Origin: Angiostrongylus vasorum
Taxonomy: Eukaryota; Nematoda; Chromadorea; Rhabditida; Metastrongylidae
Reading direction: 5' to 3'
Length of the DNA: 64,000 nt
Assembly: GCA_018806985.1 (NCBI GenBank)
Contig: JADANN010000319.1
Span: 186,001 to 250,000, forward strand
Both the position numbers and the translations under genes were made by a program. Below, piece after piece: positions 33,520 to 47,400 of the stretch. Position 1 is the first letter of the stretch; every line of letters begins with the position of its first letter. The notes under the pieces were generated by a model. That model made no database searches. It saw only the letters and a program-made list of their open reading frames with translations, and was not told the DNA's origin.

Positions 33520-36240
33520 TTACGGTTATGTCTTCCCTGCAGTACGTTTGACATCCCGAGGAATCCAGTCACTAACGGCTCTTGTCCATCGGTTGTCATT
33601 CATACGCATTACGTGTCCGGCCCACCTTATCTTCGACTGTTTGGCGCACAGAACGACATCTTTGATTTTTGATCGCTGACGCAGGTCGGAGCTTCGGATC
33701 CCATCCTTTCACTTGTGTGAAACGGGATACTCCTAGCATCGCCCTTTCGACTGCACGTTCGAAAACGCTGAGTGATCTTTCACCCTGCTTACGCAGCGAC
33801 CAGGTTTCTGACGCATACGTTAGGTCAGAAAGTACCGTTGAGTCGAAAAGGTGGGCACCGAGTCGGGTGTTCTTTGTTCTCTTCACTTCATGGTCGCTCC
33901 TAAGCCGCTCGTTTCTTTCTGCTCAGCTCTAGAGCTAAGTCGTTCATCATATTGATTTCCCGATCTAGATAGACATAACTGGAGCATTCGGAGATATTCG
34001 TTCCGTTGAGCGTGAATGGGGCATATGAAACCAATCCGTTCTTCATGAACATCGTTTTTGTGAGGTTTAGTCGAAAACCAATCGTTCCACACGCTTTATC
34101 AAAGTCGGCAAGCATACGTTCCGCCTGGCTAATGTTCGGTGTTATAAGGACGATGTCATCAGCAAAGCAATGATGATGTAACTGCCGACCATCGATTTCC
34201 ACTCCCATATTATCCCACTCCAGTGTTCGCATGACTTTCTGGAGGGCGGCGGTAAATAATTTTGGCGAGATAATATCGCCTTGCCGAACTCCTCTTTTGA
34301 CATCAATGTCGATAATGTCATGGTTGTAAAATTTTTGTGCAGCTCACGAAGAATCTTTATGTAGTGAGTAGGGACTCCTTGACTATCTGTGGCTTCCATG
34401 ACTGCTTCTATCTCAGTTGAGTCAAATGCCTTCCTTAAATCGATGAAAGTGAGACAGAACGGTCTTCTGTACTCTCGCGATACTTCAGTGAGCCTTGTTA
34501 TCGTGTGGATGTGGTCCATCGTACTAAATCCATTTCGAAACCCTGCTTGCTCACATAGCTGCCCTTCGTCCAGTGTTCTGTGAATCCTGTTTAGGATGAC
34601 TCGAGTGAAAAGTTTTTAGACCACAGACAACAGGCAGATTGGCCGATAATTGCCAATATCGTGTAGGTCACCCTTCTTGAACAATAACACGGTCTTGCTG
34701 GTCTTCAACTGAGTAGGGACTTTGCATTCAGACAGGTAACGTGTGAAGAGCCGAGTCAGTGTGTTTATGAGAACTGGCGGAAGGTTCTCCAGGTGTTCTG
34801 ATCTTATCCTGCCCGGACCTGGTCTTCGATTTTTCACCGACGAAAAAATGGCATGTCGGATTTCGGGAGAACCGGTGATACAACATATTGCGGCTTTTTC
34901 TCCTATCTTGCACGAAGGAGACGGTGGTCTGATCCCCTGTAGAATTTTGGGACAACAGCGACATCGGTTAGGCAAAACTTTCTATTTACTATGAAGTGGT
35001 CTATTTCGTTATGGTACTCTCCATTGGGAGACTCCCACGTCCAGCCTTGAGGGCGGGGCTTCCGGAATTGCGAGTTACCATGGATTGTCTTGGTCGGCAT
35101 GATAAACTCAGAGAGCCGCTCACCCTGTTCGTTCCATTCTAATCCATAGGTCCCAATGTGACGTTCTTCAGACGTTCTCCTTGGTCCTATCTTGACGTTG
35201 AAATCTCCAATGATGACCTTGAATAATGTATGGTCTTCTCTGTAGAACTTCTCCAAGTCCACATAGAACGCTTCGACTTCTTCTTCGTCATAAATTGAGT
35301 CGGCGCGCAAACGACGAAGATTGTCAAAGCCGGTATTGTTCCACATCTTTTTAATCGTAAACGCCCGATTCGGGTTGTAAGCTGTTCGAATGAATCGATG
35401 TTCATGGACAAACTCGTGTTGACGAAAACGCCGACGCCGCCGACTCCTCTGGGGTCGCATATTCCGAGGAACAGTTCTTCTCCAGTGTCATAGACGGCGT
35501 TGAATGGGTGGCGTCGTTTCGTCTCGCCAGGCCGATGACGTCGTAGCTTATATTTCTTGCTTGCATAAGCAAGTCTTCTATCGAGGACTCGGATGTAAGC
35601 GTACGTGCATTGTAGGTACATATCGTCACCATAGTTCCTCGTGATCCAGGCAGCTTCCGCTGGCCCTAAGATTTTAGCAGCCTCTCCGCACTCGTCCTAC
35701 CCAACGCTGCGAAATTGGGGGGCTCTTTCGGAGTCAGGGGAATAAGGCCCGTTTTTATTACTGTGTTTAGCATTTTGATACCCACGTATAGCTTGCTGGG
35801 CACTGAACGTGGGCGCTGGGTATACTCACGGATAGCTTGCCAGGCTCTCCCAGAGTGGATGTGGAGCTTATATGTTGGAAGCGACTCCTAACCGCCTCCC
35901 ACATACTTCCCTGTCACTTGATTGCAGGCTTTTTGGCCGATTTGACTCGTAGAATACACTCCGCATAAGCGAGAACGCACCCACACACGCATGCATGAAT
36001 ACGCCTAGCAAATACAGAAAGTATGTGCCAAATCAGCGCAGCAGAAACAGGGGGTCCATCCCGTGGATCCACCAGCGTCTCATTGAAGCAAAGATCGGTT
36101 TTGGTCCGCGATTAACCTCTATCCGCCACCTGGGGACGCATCACGTAGCCTCGCGACTAATCGTTCCGAGATCCCCTCATATGAGGGAGATCCGTGGACG
36201 AACGCCAATGGGATTTCACATATCCAGTTAACTAAGAAGC
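33520..36240 (-). mobile_element. RTE-1 LINE, long copy with internal deletion
   Basis: Read right to left: 5' UTR (36240-35640), APE endonuclease (35632-34903: [61 protein letters not shown]), then the RT domain ([32 protein letters not shown]-like, HHHCFADDIVLI, LNLTKTMFMKNG) and the C-terminal region to about 33520. The segment joining endonuclease to RT (about 200 residues present in the copy at 5455-7440) is deleted near 34900. Frame breaks remain. Confidence 0.88.
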
Positions 36241-36789
36241 TACGCAGAAACGTAGAAGTCACATTCAGGTTCACTTACCCTGCCGTTGATGGTGAAGGTG
36301 AAACACTGCGGTATGATACCTATAGCAACGAGCGATAGACCCAGACACGCGTTAAACTACACAGCAATTTTACTTAGGTCATGCAATCAAAGGTGGGTCG
36401 TAAATACCTACTGTTTTACAAAAACAGAGGCTATTTCTTTCTTCACCTGACTTATTTAAGGCTAATACAAATCCACTCGATACTTTGATTTATAAAATGG
36501 TGCACTTCATTCCTACGGAAAAATTAAAATAGATCACAATCTGAAGCGAACCGTATGAAAACGTGTAGGGATATATCAACGATAAAGATCGGCGTGGTCT
36601 GATCCATGACCGTTACCTGGGAGACGGATGTTGTCATGAACACAACAGGGCATATGCAAAGATGTTCACCGAATGATGAACTGAGCTGCAACATTAGTCG
36701 GTTGCAAAGGCCTCAAAATACATTTTTTCAAAATGCTGGCATAGAACTGGCAGACATAAACAATAGCTGAAATGCAGAAATGTTTTGGA

Positions 36790-36955
36790 CGACTACTTCC
36801 AGCGTTGATCAATCTCTGGAGAACGCAACATGCACCGACTTCATCGAGCATCGTCAGAGGTGACTGAATGCATACCTATATCACTTATTCTTTTCAGTAA
36901 CTTGCGGTGGCCTACTGACATATCAAGTGAGTTATCCTCCTAGACAAAACTCGGT
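36790..36955 (-). mobile_element. SINE-B fragment
   Basis: Only the 3' part is present: CCAGCGTTGATCAATCTCTG, GACTTCATCGAGCATCGTCA, GCGGTGGCCTACTGACATAT and TATCCTCCTAGACAAAACTC. It is cut off where a fragment of the inverted-tail family begins. Confidence 0.7.
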
Positions 36956-37075
36956 GTGAATAATCAACTGCGGTGCTCCATTGAAGAAGACTCGACTCGA
37001 TACGAGGACAAAGACACATTATCGATAGGCCGAACGACTGTAGACCACCGACTCGGATCACGTCTAATAAGTAGA
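36955..37075 (+). mobile_element. Fragment of the inverted-tail family
   Basis: The interior block (GTGCTCCATTGAAGAAGACT, then CGATACGAGGACAAAGACAC and CGACTCGGATCA) matches the middle of the element at 12190-12620. Flanking arms are absent. It abuts a decayed SINE-B at 36790-36955. Confidence 0.5.
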
Positions 37076-37265
37076 AGGATTGCATAACAAAATCTAACGG
37101 GAGTAACATTGTCGATTTTTCAATGTCTTCCTCCTATGGTGTATTAACTCTGAACGACCGATGATTTCTGACAACTGAGGACAATTTTACAATCATGAGG
37201 ACATTTGAGGAATTGAAAATTTTAAAAACTCATGGAACAGCCTATGATCTTCATCTTAATAGTAT

Positions 37266-37549
37266 AAAAGGATAAAGGATAAAGCTTTCGGAGTTGCTCA
37301 AACCCTGAAGGGTGCACCATGCAATCGACTTCATTAAGTATCGTTGGAGGTGAATACATATCAGGCCTTTACAATGACTAGCGGTGGCCTACCGATATAT
37401 CGAGCCAGTGCTGCTGTCCTCCCAGACAAGTCTGGTACTAATTTGCCTACCCCGGAGGGATGGAAGGCTTGGAGGGACATGGGCGCTGGGATCGATTCTA
37501 CGTGTGTGTCGCGGTAGCGCCTCCAACCACTGCGCCACAAGCGCCGTCT
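37266..37549 (-). mobile_element. SINE-B copy
   Basis: Complete: GATAAAGCTTTCGGAGTTGC, CTACCCCGGAGGGATGGAAG, GCTGGGATCGATTC and CCACTGCGCCACAAGCGCC. It starts after a duplicated AAAGGATAAAGGATA tail. Confidence 0.87.
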
Positions 37550-37776
37550 TAGTAGTACACCTGACTTTTATACAGTACTCCTTCAACGGTAACTGGGTTT
37601 GCAACTGAAATTTTCAGAAGAACTGAAGACGAAGTTAGAATTTGAAAAAGTTGCCTTCCTTTCAGCAAGTTTTTTTTTACCCTAGCGATATTATCAGCAA
37701 TCAACCATCAATGGGAATTTGAAGATGCGTACTCACAATGTTTTATTATATGACAGAGCGAAGAACTCGCATACTG

Positions 37777-37930
37777 CAATGGGTAACATGTGAGATCCCA
37801 GTAATCGCCGGTTCGAAGCCCAACTGAGGTTCCGAGTTTTTGCTCATGTCTCAGAATCCTCGTGGTCATACTTCACATAATACACTGCCATGAAAAAAGA
37901 GTCGGTAATAAAATAAAAGTTAAAACATTA
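37777..37930 (+). repeat. tRNA-like repeat related to family D
   Basis: Box B-like GGTTCGAAGCCC, then GAGGTTCCGAGTTTTTGCTC, CAGAATCCTCGTGGTCAT and the tail CACTGCCATGAAAAAAGAG as at 23060. The head differs from the other family D members. Confidence 0.55.
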
Positions 37931-38247
37931 TGATGTTCAAAGATAATTTACAACACAAAAATCTCTACCTAATTTTTATGTAAATTCAAAGATGAGAAAG
38001 TAGTACAGTAAGAGAATATTTACAACGCAAGAAGAACTAGAGTGAGATAAGTACATTGTAAAACGACATGTGTAGACTATAAATTTATCAGTTATACGCA
38101 GGAAAGACCATTCAGCAGTCAGTAAAACCACTGATTAATGGAACAGAATAGACTGTAATCAAATAATAAGACGAGTTCTTCAAAAAATCTACGTCATGTG
38201 CTACAGCATCAACCGCTGTCAATGTCAGCGACAAATATAAAACGATA

Positions 38248-38253
38248 TTTATT
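38248..38253 (-). terminator. Poly(A) signal of the TMEM120 gene
   Basis: AATAAA on the minus strand, 14 bases after the TGA. A TTTATATTTG stretch follows. Confidence 0.5.
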
Positions 38254-38266
38254 AGAATTCCAAAAC

Positions 38267-38425
38267 TCATTCCTCCTTCTCGTCCGATCTGGTACGATAC
38301 TTCCTCGTCAATCCAACAATATAATTGTAGGAGCCAGATGTACGGAACTTCTTCAGAATCACCATACTTGTTGTGACGATGTTACCGACTGCTAGTATGA
38401 AGAACATACAGCACAGAGCGAACAC
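38267..38425 (-). CDS. tmem-120: TMEM120 last exon and stop
   Basis: The exon starts after acceptor CATATAG and has 52 codons and a TGA. It begins [15 protein letters not shown] and continues [12 protein letters not shown], matching human VLMCGFPFLLLFLGNFFTTL. It ends with a basic then acidic tail ([12 protein letters not shown]). AATAAA follows 14 bases after the stop at 38248-38253, unusually close but plausible for a compact worm 3' UTR. Confidence 0.93.
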   Translation of the reverse strand: MFALCCMFFILAVGNIVTTSMVILKKFRTSGSYNYIVGLTRKYRTRSDEKEE

Positions 38426-41400
38426 CTATATGACGAAGATTTGTGCAAATAAACCAGTTATTTTTTCTTTGCATACTAAATTTTTTCGCCATTTGCATGT
38501 AATCGTATTATAAAGGCAATAGTTCCATTGTAGTGTCACGATAAGTGCGAAGTTTGTCATTTTGCAAAAGTATTCACTGCAGACCTCCCAACGGTTTACC
38601 GCCTCATCGTGCCTGAAAGGTGTTCCTGGGTGTCGGACTGCGATGTACAGCAGGGGATTCGTCCCCCGGCAGGGTCTCCCAAGCTGAGAAGGAGTCCGGC
38701 GCTTCCATCAGGAGGCCTAGCTAAGAGTAAACCAATACAGCGGGGGATTCGTCCCCCGGCAGGGTCTCCAAAGCTGAGGAGTCCGGCGCTTCCATCAAGA
38801 GGCCTAGCTAAGAGTAAACCAATACCAAGATCCACCATCGTCCTGGTATCAAAGTCGCATGGTGGCAAATTTCCCTCTGGTCCACTAGGGCTGCGGCTGC
38901 CTGTGGTGGTGAAGACCTGAGGCAGACTTTGGTCAAGCTGACCTTGGGATTCCAGGGAACCACAATGCCTTAGCTAGCAAATCTCCAAAAAGTGGTGATT
39001 ATGCTGGGGCCCGCACAACCAGTGAGGACGGGCCGTACAAGTTCAGGTAATTATTCACTCCAAAGAGAAAGTTGTAAAACCCATTGTGAATGGGATTATC
39101 GATTAATATACTTGCTGAGTGTAAAAAATTCTACCTCCGACCCTTTCGGGTTCTGATTCTCTGCTTGAGCATAGTAGTGAAAACAACAGCTATGCAGATA
39201 GTGTACTAATGATCTACATAGCGACATTCTTTAACTTATATCACAACACAAATAATGAGTTTCGAAAATCGAAATGACCGAACTGGAAAAACATGGTCTT
39301 TGAAAAACAGAACAAGACTTCTAGGCATATACCTGCCACTGTCCAGCACAGTTGTATGATAGATACCACAGGGTATATGCGTTGTAAAGTTGGAAGAACT
39401 AAAGATAGAAAAACTAAGAACAAGTAGAATATAGCTCTATTAGCTTTGCATTCGATAATTCAGCTTTGTACTTATTCATCTGTGTACTTATGTTTTCCAA
39501 TTTCGTGATGACCCATGAAAGCTCTAACCGAATATAATCAATACGCATATGTTTAGATGTAATTCCTAAAACTCTCTTAGTAGTCCCGCTAATGATTATC
39601 TTTATGCTTATCAACCATGCAATATGAACGACGACCACTCCGTGGCTATTTCTGCAAGAAAACTTGTTTCTTTTAACATCTAAATGGTCTTAAATTTGAA
39701 TATCTTGGCTGAGTGCCTGATATTGAGTAGTCTGCAGATCTCGGTTCAGTTTCTACAGGTTTTGGCTCCCACTGTTGCACATCGGAAAATATGCTTTGAA
39801 CATGACCATATTTATCTCAGACATATCCCAGGATCGATTTTAACCCCGGTACTAATAAATAATTCACTGTCTTCTTCATGAGCAGATATCAGATTATTAT
39901 CACACCATTTATTTATGGTTCACGTTTCGACGGCTTTGCCTTCTTCTCAGCCTCAAAAGGTCAAATTAACACGCAATCCACTCACTAAAACACTTTCCCA
40001 GCACTAGCAAATAAAATTTAATACATAAATTATCACTCGTATAGTGAACAGCTTCTCCTAGATATTCACCATTTGGTTATTTGTGGGTTCTCTCGTTATC
40101 TGTAAATCTTTCAGTTATCCAGTTCTCGAGGCTCCGAAACACGGCGAAACCGTCGGAGCGTCAGCTATTGTAAATAAATGGTGTAGTAAAACCTTCTGTC
40201 TGCCCATCAGGAAAAAAAAATAGTGGAAACAATTACCTAAACATCATTGTGTGATTAGTAAACTATTTCCAACTGCAAAGGTTGTTGATTAAAGGCACAA
40301 ACATGTCCATCCATTTCGCAGATGTGTCGTCCTAGAAGATTCCAGATTCCTGTGCGTAGTTTTGTGTCCAACATGCTGATTTTCCCTTCTCAATCTGCTT
40401 TTCCTTTTATCCATATATCGTCAACTCTTTTCGTTACTTGACCAGTCCACGAATTGCACTCTCCATGTATATTCAGCACGAAATCAAAGACCATATAAAC
40501 TATACAGTCCGGCTTGATATTACGTGGATTAGTTATATTCATGAAGATCCTGTTCTAAGTATACGGTGAGTGGTGAGCAAAAATTATTAACACGGTTACT
40601 GTGCCAACCGACGTCTCTGCTACACAGCAGAGCACTAGAAGAATCGTTGAGTCAGAACGGTATGCTTGAAGTCCTAAATTCGTCAGTTCATCGGTAGCTC
40701 TATTGAGAAACCCGAACGCGATTGATTCTGTTCCCTTTCTAACGCAAAATCTTCTTCCTATATTCGTTGAACGTCCTAGGTATACATATGATGTGATATG
40801 TGAAATCATTGAACAATTCATTTCAATTCCTCGCAGCATTCTTCATAAGCTGGATTTTATTCAAGTTTATGCGCAATCTTATCTATTCTTTTCCATTTCG
40901 TTGAACTTTTTGAGTACCTTCTCTTCCCTTCTGGTATATTTGGAAAAAAATGAAGAGGTTAGTGGCAAAACAAACTTCTGAGGGGATTTCTCATTAACAC
41001 GTATACCCTGCTCGTCCCAAGAGAACGAGGTCGCTATGCACAGAAACGCGGCAGTAAACATCTCTGAAGGGATGATGTCAACACTTCAGCTTGATTCCTC
41101 AAATGAGGATAGCAAGTGGTCGAAGAAAAATCTGTTTTTTTTTCTCATGGTGCAGTCGTGATAGCAGTCGAATATCTTAAACAGGACTGGTTTATTTACT
41201 TCTAGACCGACGTACGCTGATAGGATGGCAATCATTTCCACGCCATCAAAAGACAGTCAATGAGTCCAACTTCTATAACGGTCGGTACGGTAAAGAAACA
41301 GTTCATACGACAGAATCTCCCTTTGGAATCCTGCTTAACCAGTTGCGTCTCTCAAAGCCCTCGATATGTGGGATAAGATAATCTTTTTGAAGAGTTTATA

Positions 41401-44400
41401 GGAAACATTTAACAAGGCAAACCATGCAGAAGTTAAGAAGATCCCTTCGGGTTTTTCTGGGTAATATCGTTGGGTGCAAAGTTCTCTACCGGTCGTGAAA
41501 CTTTTTTTTGGAAAGAAATCATCAAATCGACCCAAGAAGTGCAAGTAGTTCATGGCTTTCACTTAGAAAGTCGATTCAGCCCATTAAATGGATTTGGGAA
41601 AATCAAAAGACTGGTTTAGAACTTTTCCATTACCATTCCATGGAGGTGGTAGTGATTCCATTTCTTTCATTAGAGCTCGTTCTAGAGCATTACATAAGCA
41701 GAGGTCCCAACGGGATTTTTCTTGACTGGTTCTTAAATATGAAACTTCCAATAGTTTTTCCGTGTCCCGATGTGAGTACTCCTGCGAAGTTCTTCTTCAG
41801 CTAACATTTATTATCATGCGTGTTACGTGCGTTGCACGAAGGTCAAGCTTCAGTTGGCCTCCTTCTCGAACATTTTGAAAGCACACGTGGACCATCTGAT
41901 TGAAGAAATAAAGCGCTTTAAGCAGAACTTTCCTCTTTAAATTATAACCGTTTGGAAGCTATTCGTATTCTTCAATCAAGACTTCTTAAATTTGTTTTTA
42001 GTGTAGGAAAAGAATTCCAAACGCTACCTATCGGAATGAGATTGCTTTCGAACAAGTTTTCATCGTAGGGTTTTCGAGTCACCTCAGTAATTAACGGAAC
42101 TACACATAATATAGGTCTATGCATATATATATATATATATTTATGTATATATACGGAGGCGCGTGTAGCACAGTGGTGGGAGGCGCCCTGGAATACACAT
42201 AGGATTGATCCCCGTGCTCAAGGCTCACCAAGCTTTCCATCCTTCCGGGGTCGGCAAATTAGTACCAGACTTATCTGGGAGGATAACAACACTGGCTCAA
42301 TACATCAGTAGGATACTGCGAGACACTTTATAGGCCAGATATGCACTTAACCACCTCCAACCACGCCTATTGAAGCCGAATGCACGGCGCGTCGCTCAGA
42401 GATTGATCGACGCCGAGAGTTCTATGCCGTTCATTTATGATGTTAACTAAAGAGTAGTAATAAAGAGACGGGACTGCGGGCGATATAGGTGAATACAGTA
42501 GATAGTAAGGGATAAAGCACTCAGTGCTGATCAATCCTTATGGATGCGCCATCCATTCGATTTCATTCATAGCATCATAGAGGTCATTCACAACGACGCC
42601 TAATCTCTGGTTTGTTATGGGCCACCCCGGAAAACCATTATGATGCCTATGGAGGCCACTCTTTGCGGGAGTGTAATATATATACCTGGCATACACAATA
42701 AGTTGAATTGGCCAACCATATATCAGGTCAGTGCTTTTATCCTCGTGATGCGTCTGACACCAATGTGCCGAGCCGCGGAATTTAAGGGTTTAGGTGATAT
42801 AGCACTGCTAGAGTAAAAACACTGGTTGAGAGAAAGGCAGAGCAAGGATCTCAATTGGTGTGGTTGATAGCATCTGAGCCGTCGCCAAGGGTAAACGAGG
42901 GTTCGAAGCCTATGTGAGGTTCACGGTTTTGCTCAGATATAAGCGTCTGAATGGTTGTATTAGGAGTTTTGCTAGCACGAGGCCCACCATCGAGCTAACG
43001 ACCCTGTTTATACTGCACAGCATCATTGTTATTAATTTAATTCCTATATCCACAAAAAAGGCTAAAATATCACCAAAAAAGAACACTTACATAGCCAGTA
43101 ATCAAAAACGGCAATAGGAATGTGAGACCTTTGAACATGAAACTTGTGAAACCTTCAACAGTAATATCCATTTGGTGACCTTGGCCCAACGAATGAAGCC
43201 GACGAAGACATCCAGTTTGGTATTGTGACTGAAAGTAGACATATAAAACAAAAAGTTAACTTCCAAGCTACTTTAGATTGATTAACTATGGGTGCAATTC
43301 TATGCTGAAAAGTGATTAACGGTCCGTTTCACACAGAACCATATTTTTGAAGCGTTTCAAATAAGAACCACAGATAAGAACGCATTCCTAGCATGTAAAC
43401 ATATATATAAAAATGTATATATATATGTACCTTTACAACTATCTTCTATGTCTTCTATGTTTTGCTGATGCATGTTTGCAAACAAAAAGAAGCTTTCCTC
43501 TTATTTCATACCAATACGCAAATCATGCATTAAGAAGGAACGTAAAATCATAGGTGGGTACTTCAACTACTTTGCAAGCTATAAAAGGACAAAGCTCTCG
43601 GCCTTGGTCAATCCCTGAGGGATACGCTATGAATTTGACTTCAATAAGCATCGCTGGAGGTGATTAAATGCATATCTGGCCTTTACAATGGTTCGTGGTG
43701 GTTTACCGATGTATCGAGCCAGTGCTGCTATCCTCCCAGACAAGTCTGGTACCAATTTGCCGACCCCGGAGGGAAGGAAAGCTTGGTGGGCCTAGAGCAT
43801 GGGGTCGATCCCATGTGCACTGCAGGGCGCCTCCGACTATTGCGTAACACGCACCCCTTGAAAAACATCGATAAAGCACTGAATTGGTTTTCTAAATCTG
43901 CAGGGATACTAATCGATACATATACTAAAGCGCAATTCTTGTCTCTGTCTGTACCGTAAGATAGTCATCAGTTCCCAGGATCGACTTTCTATTAACCTCG
44001 GCACTGGAATATGAATGCGTCATTTTCTTGTTCAGCAATCGCGAGGTTGTTAAACAGCATACATTTACTTCCATAGAAAAACACAATACAGTACAACAGT
44101 AGCTGACGTTTCGGCAGTATCGCCTTCTTCAGGGCCTGGAAGGGTGTAGTGATATACAATTTACTGGGCCAAACACTTCAATAACACAAAAAGACGAAAA
44201 ACTCTATGGTAATCACATGACCAACAGCTTCTCGAAAAACACAACGCTTTTTACGTTACTTCCAATGAGGACGATTAGAACAGCTAATTATAGTCGCATA
44301 AGGTTGATGACTGCACCACTCCACATCATAAATTGATGCGAACATATGTGGTCAGGTCGCGTATGACCTCTGGGCATTCATCCCTGCTATTCATTGTAGG

Positions 44401-47400
44401 GGTTTTTTGGCATTTATCCAAAAAGCCTCAAGAAGTTCTCGCGCTGGTGTTTTAGTCTCCTATGCAAGGATATTGAATTTTACTTCAAAATCGTCTCCGC
44501 TATGCTTTTGTATCCTATGCGTGCCTAGTGGGGTACTTTGTCTTAGTTTTCGTTTGCCATCTAGGTGTTCTTGGATACGGATACACAAAGGTCTGCCCGT
44601 TTCGCCAATATATTCATCTCCGCAATTATTACAAGAGATCAGGTATATCGTACCTGAACTCATGCAATCACCGTCCCTGCCGTAAGGGCAAATTACGCAA
44701 TTTGTCGTTTCACATAGACGGTCATAGAGGCAGTTACGAACTAACTGACGACGTAGAGTAGCCGGTGGTATTTCAACTATCGCTACCGATTCCTCTAGAT
44801 CTGCCCTTCTTAAGCATCGTTTAATAACCACGCTTACTTCATCGCTAATAAAGGGCAACATAAACGGGACTTTGTTTTTGGCCAAGTGTTTCGCTTGGGC
44901 GCACCGCTCTCCTTCTAAGCTCATCTCGTGGGGTTACAAATTCGTAGCCATTGGAGATGGCTATTTGCCAAGCCAAGTCGCGCTATTCTTTCTTTAGTTC
45001 CCTGGTTGTGCACACAGAGGTGGCTGTTCGAAACATGTTTCTCACAAGCGCCCTCTTTGTGTGTGAAGGGTGGGAAGAAAGGAAATGAACGAGGATGTTC
45101 TTGTTACTTGACTTTCGGTACCACTTTGTCAGGTAACCGCTACTTGATAGGTTTATTTGAAGGTTTAAAAACGGAAGCCAGTTTTTTCTCAGTTTCTCCC
45201 AGGTGAACTTAATGTACTCAGACTGCTCGTTCAATAATTCAAAGCAATTGTCCATCTCCTCCTGCGTAGAGAAGACGACAAAGCAATTATCTATATATCT
45301 GCAGTAGAGTAGCGGCCGGAGACCGAGAACGGGGCTTCCACTCTAGACATAAACGCAATGGCAAGGCTTTGGTGCCAGCCGCTGTCTCATTGCCAGCCCA
45401 CTTATTTGCGCATAGTATTTCCCAGACCATCTAAAAATCGGGCAGTTTAGGCACTCCTTTAAGAGAGCCATAAGCTACTGGATGGACAAGCCATGCATTT
45501 TTATTCTTCCTTCATGTTCAACAAGAGGTTCGTGGATGGCTTGCATTGCGGAGTCATTCGATACGTTGGTGTAGAGTGCAGTAACGTCGAACGACTCCAT
45601 CACGTACGTGTTATTAGGAGACGCGTTACGTAGACTTTCTAGGAACATTTGGGTGTTCGTCAGGTGGGCTGAAATGTGGTTAAGCAACTGGGTAAGTATT
45701 AGGCTTAAAAACCAGGTTATTCTATCTTTTGGCCCGTCTACACAGCTGATCATCGGTCTAACTCTGAATGATGATGGATTGGTTGACGCAACATCATTAG
45801 GTGATACCAACCTATGTGTTTTAATAAGTAGGTATAAGACGAGACATGTTGGTTTAATGATTTTAAGGTGCAAAATAACCGATGATTTTAAACCTGCAGC
45901 CTTTGCCACGTTGACCCATTGATTGTTTAGCTTTCGGTATTGATGTTTGTATTCCTTTTCAGTGGATGGACGATAGAGGGTAGCATCACTAAAATGTTCC
46001 TCTGTTATCTCAATACCCAACTGGCGAGGAATAACTACGATCTCTCTCCCCTTATCACTAACAGACAATCTTATTGTTTTCGAGTTCACTAATTCTCTAA
46101 TTCCTCGCAAGCCACATTTTTCTGCAGCAGTGATGTTAGAGATAAACCTTCTATCGCGGTGGTGATTAAGAGTGTTGAGAACGCCGTCCGAAAACATGCG
46201 GAATTTTTGTGTCAATTCCGTCTTTGTGGTCGTGCTGTCTAAAAAAGGTTCTAGGGAAAGGAGATGGTGGTAATGTCGCCGCCTCTTGGTTTTCATCTCT
46301 ATTTGATGTTTCTTGTTTGGCCTAATAGCGGAGTCGACCTTGAAGCTCTTGAAGGTTCTCGGTCTCCGGCCACTACTCTACTGCAGGCACATAGATTGTT
46401 CTGTCATTTTCTCTACGCAGAAGGAGATGGAAAAAGGCTTCGAAGTATTGAACGAGCAGTCTGAGTATATTAAGTTCACCCGGGAGAAACCTAGAAAAAA
46501 ACTGGCTTCGCTTTTAAACGTTCAAATAAACCTATAGCGGTTACATGACAAAGAGGTACCGAAAGCCAAGTAACAAGAACATCCTCGTTCATTTCCTTTC
46601 TTTCCACCCTTCACACACAAAGAGGGCGCTTGTGAGAAACATGTTTCGAACAGCCACCTCTGTGTGCACAACCAGGGAACTAAAGAAAGAATAGCGCGAC
46701 TTGGCTCGACAAATAGCCATCTCCAATGGCTACGAAATAGTAACCCCACGAGATGAGTTTAGAAGGAGAGCGATGCGCCCAAGCGAAACACTTGGATAAA
46801 AGAAAGTCCCGTTTATGTTGCCCTTTATTAGCGATGAAGTAAGCGTAGTTATTAAACGATGCTTAAGAAGGGCAGATCTAGAGGAATCGGTAGCGATAGT
46901 TGAAATACCACCGGCTACTCTACGTCGTCAGTTAGTTCGTAACCACCTGTATGACCGTCTATGTGAAACGACAAATTGCGTAATTTGCCCTTACGGCAGG
47001 GACGGTGATTGCATGAGTTCAGGTACGATATACCTGATCTCTTGTAATAATTGCGGAGATGAATATATTGGCGAAACGGGCAGACCTTTGTGTATCCGTA
47101 TCAAAGAACACCTAGATGGCAAACGAAAACTAAGACGAAAGTACCCCACTAGGCACGCATAGGATAGAAAAGCATAGCGGGAGACAATTTTGAAGTAAAA
47201 GTCAATATCCTTGCACAGGAGACTAAAACACTAGCGCGAGAACTTCTTGAGGCATTTTTGGATAAATGCCAAAAAAACCCTACAATGAATAGCAGGGATG
47301 AATGCCCAGAGGTCATAGGCGACCTGACCTCGTATGTTCGCATCAATTTATGATGTGGGGTGCTGCAGTCATCAACCTTATGCGACTATAATCAGCTGTT

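Noticed and set aside
39414..39638. Minus-strand coiled-coil-like frame just before a TMEM120 exon.
   Set aside because: It stops before the splice acceptor of the next exon and has no counterpart in the family.
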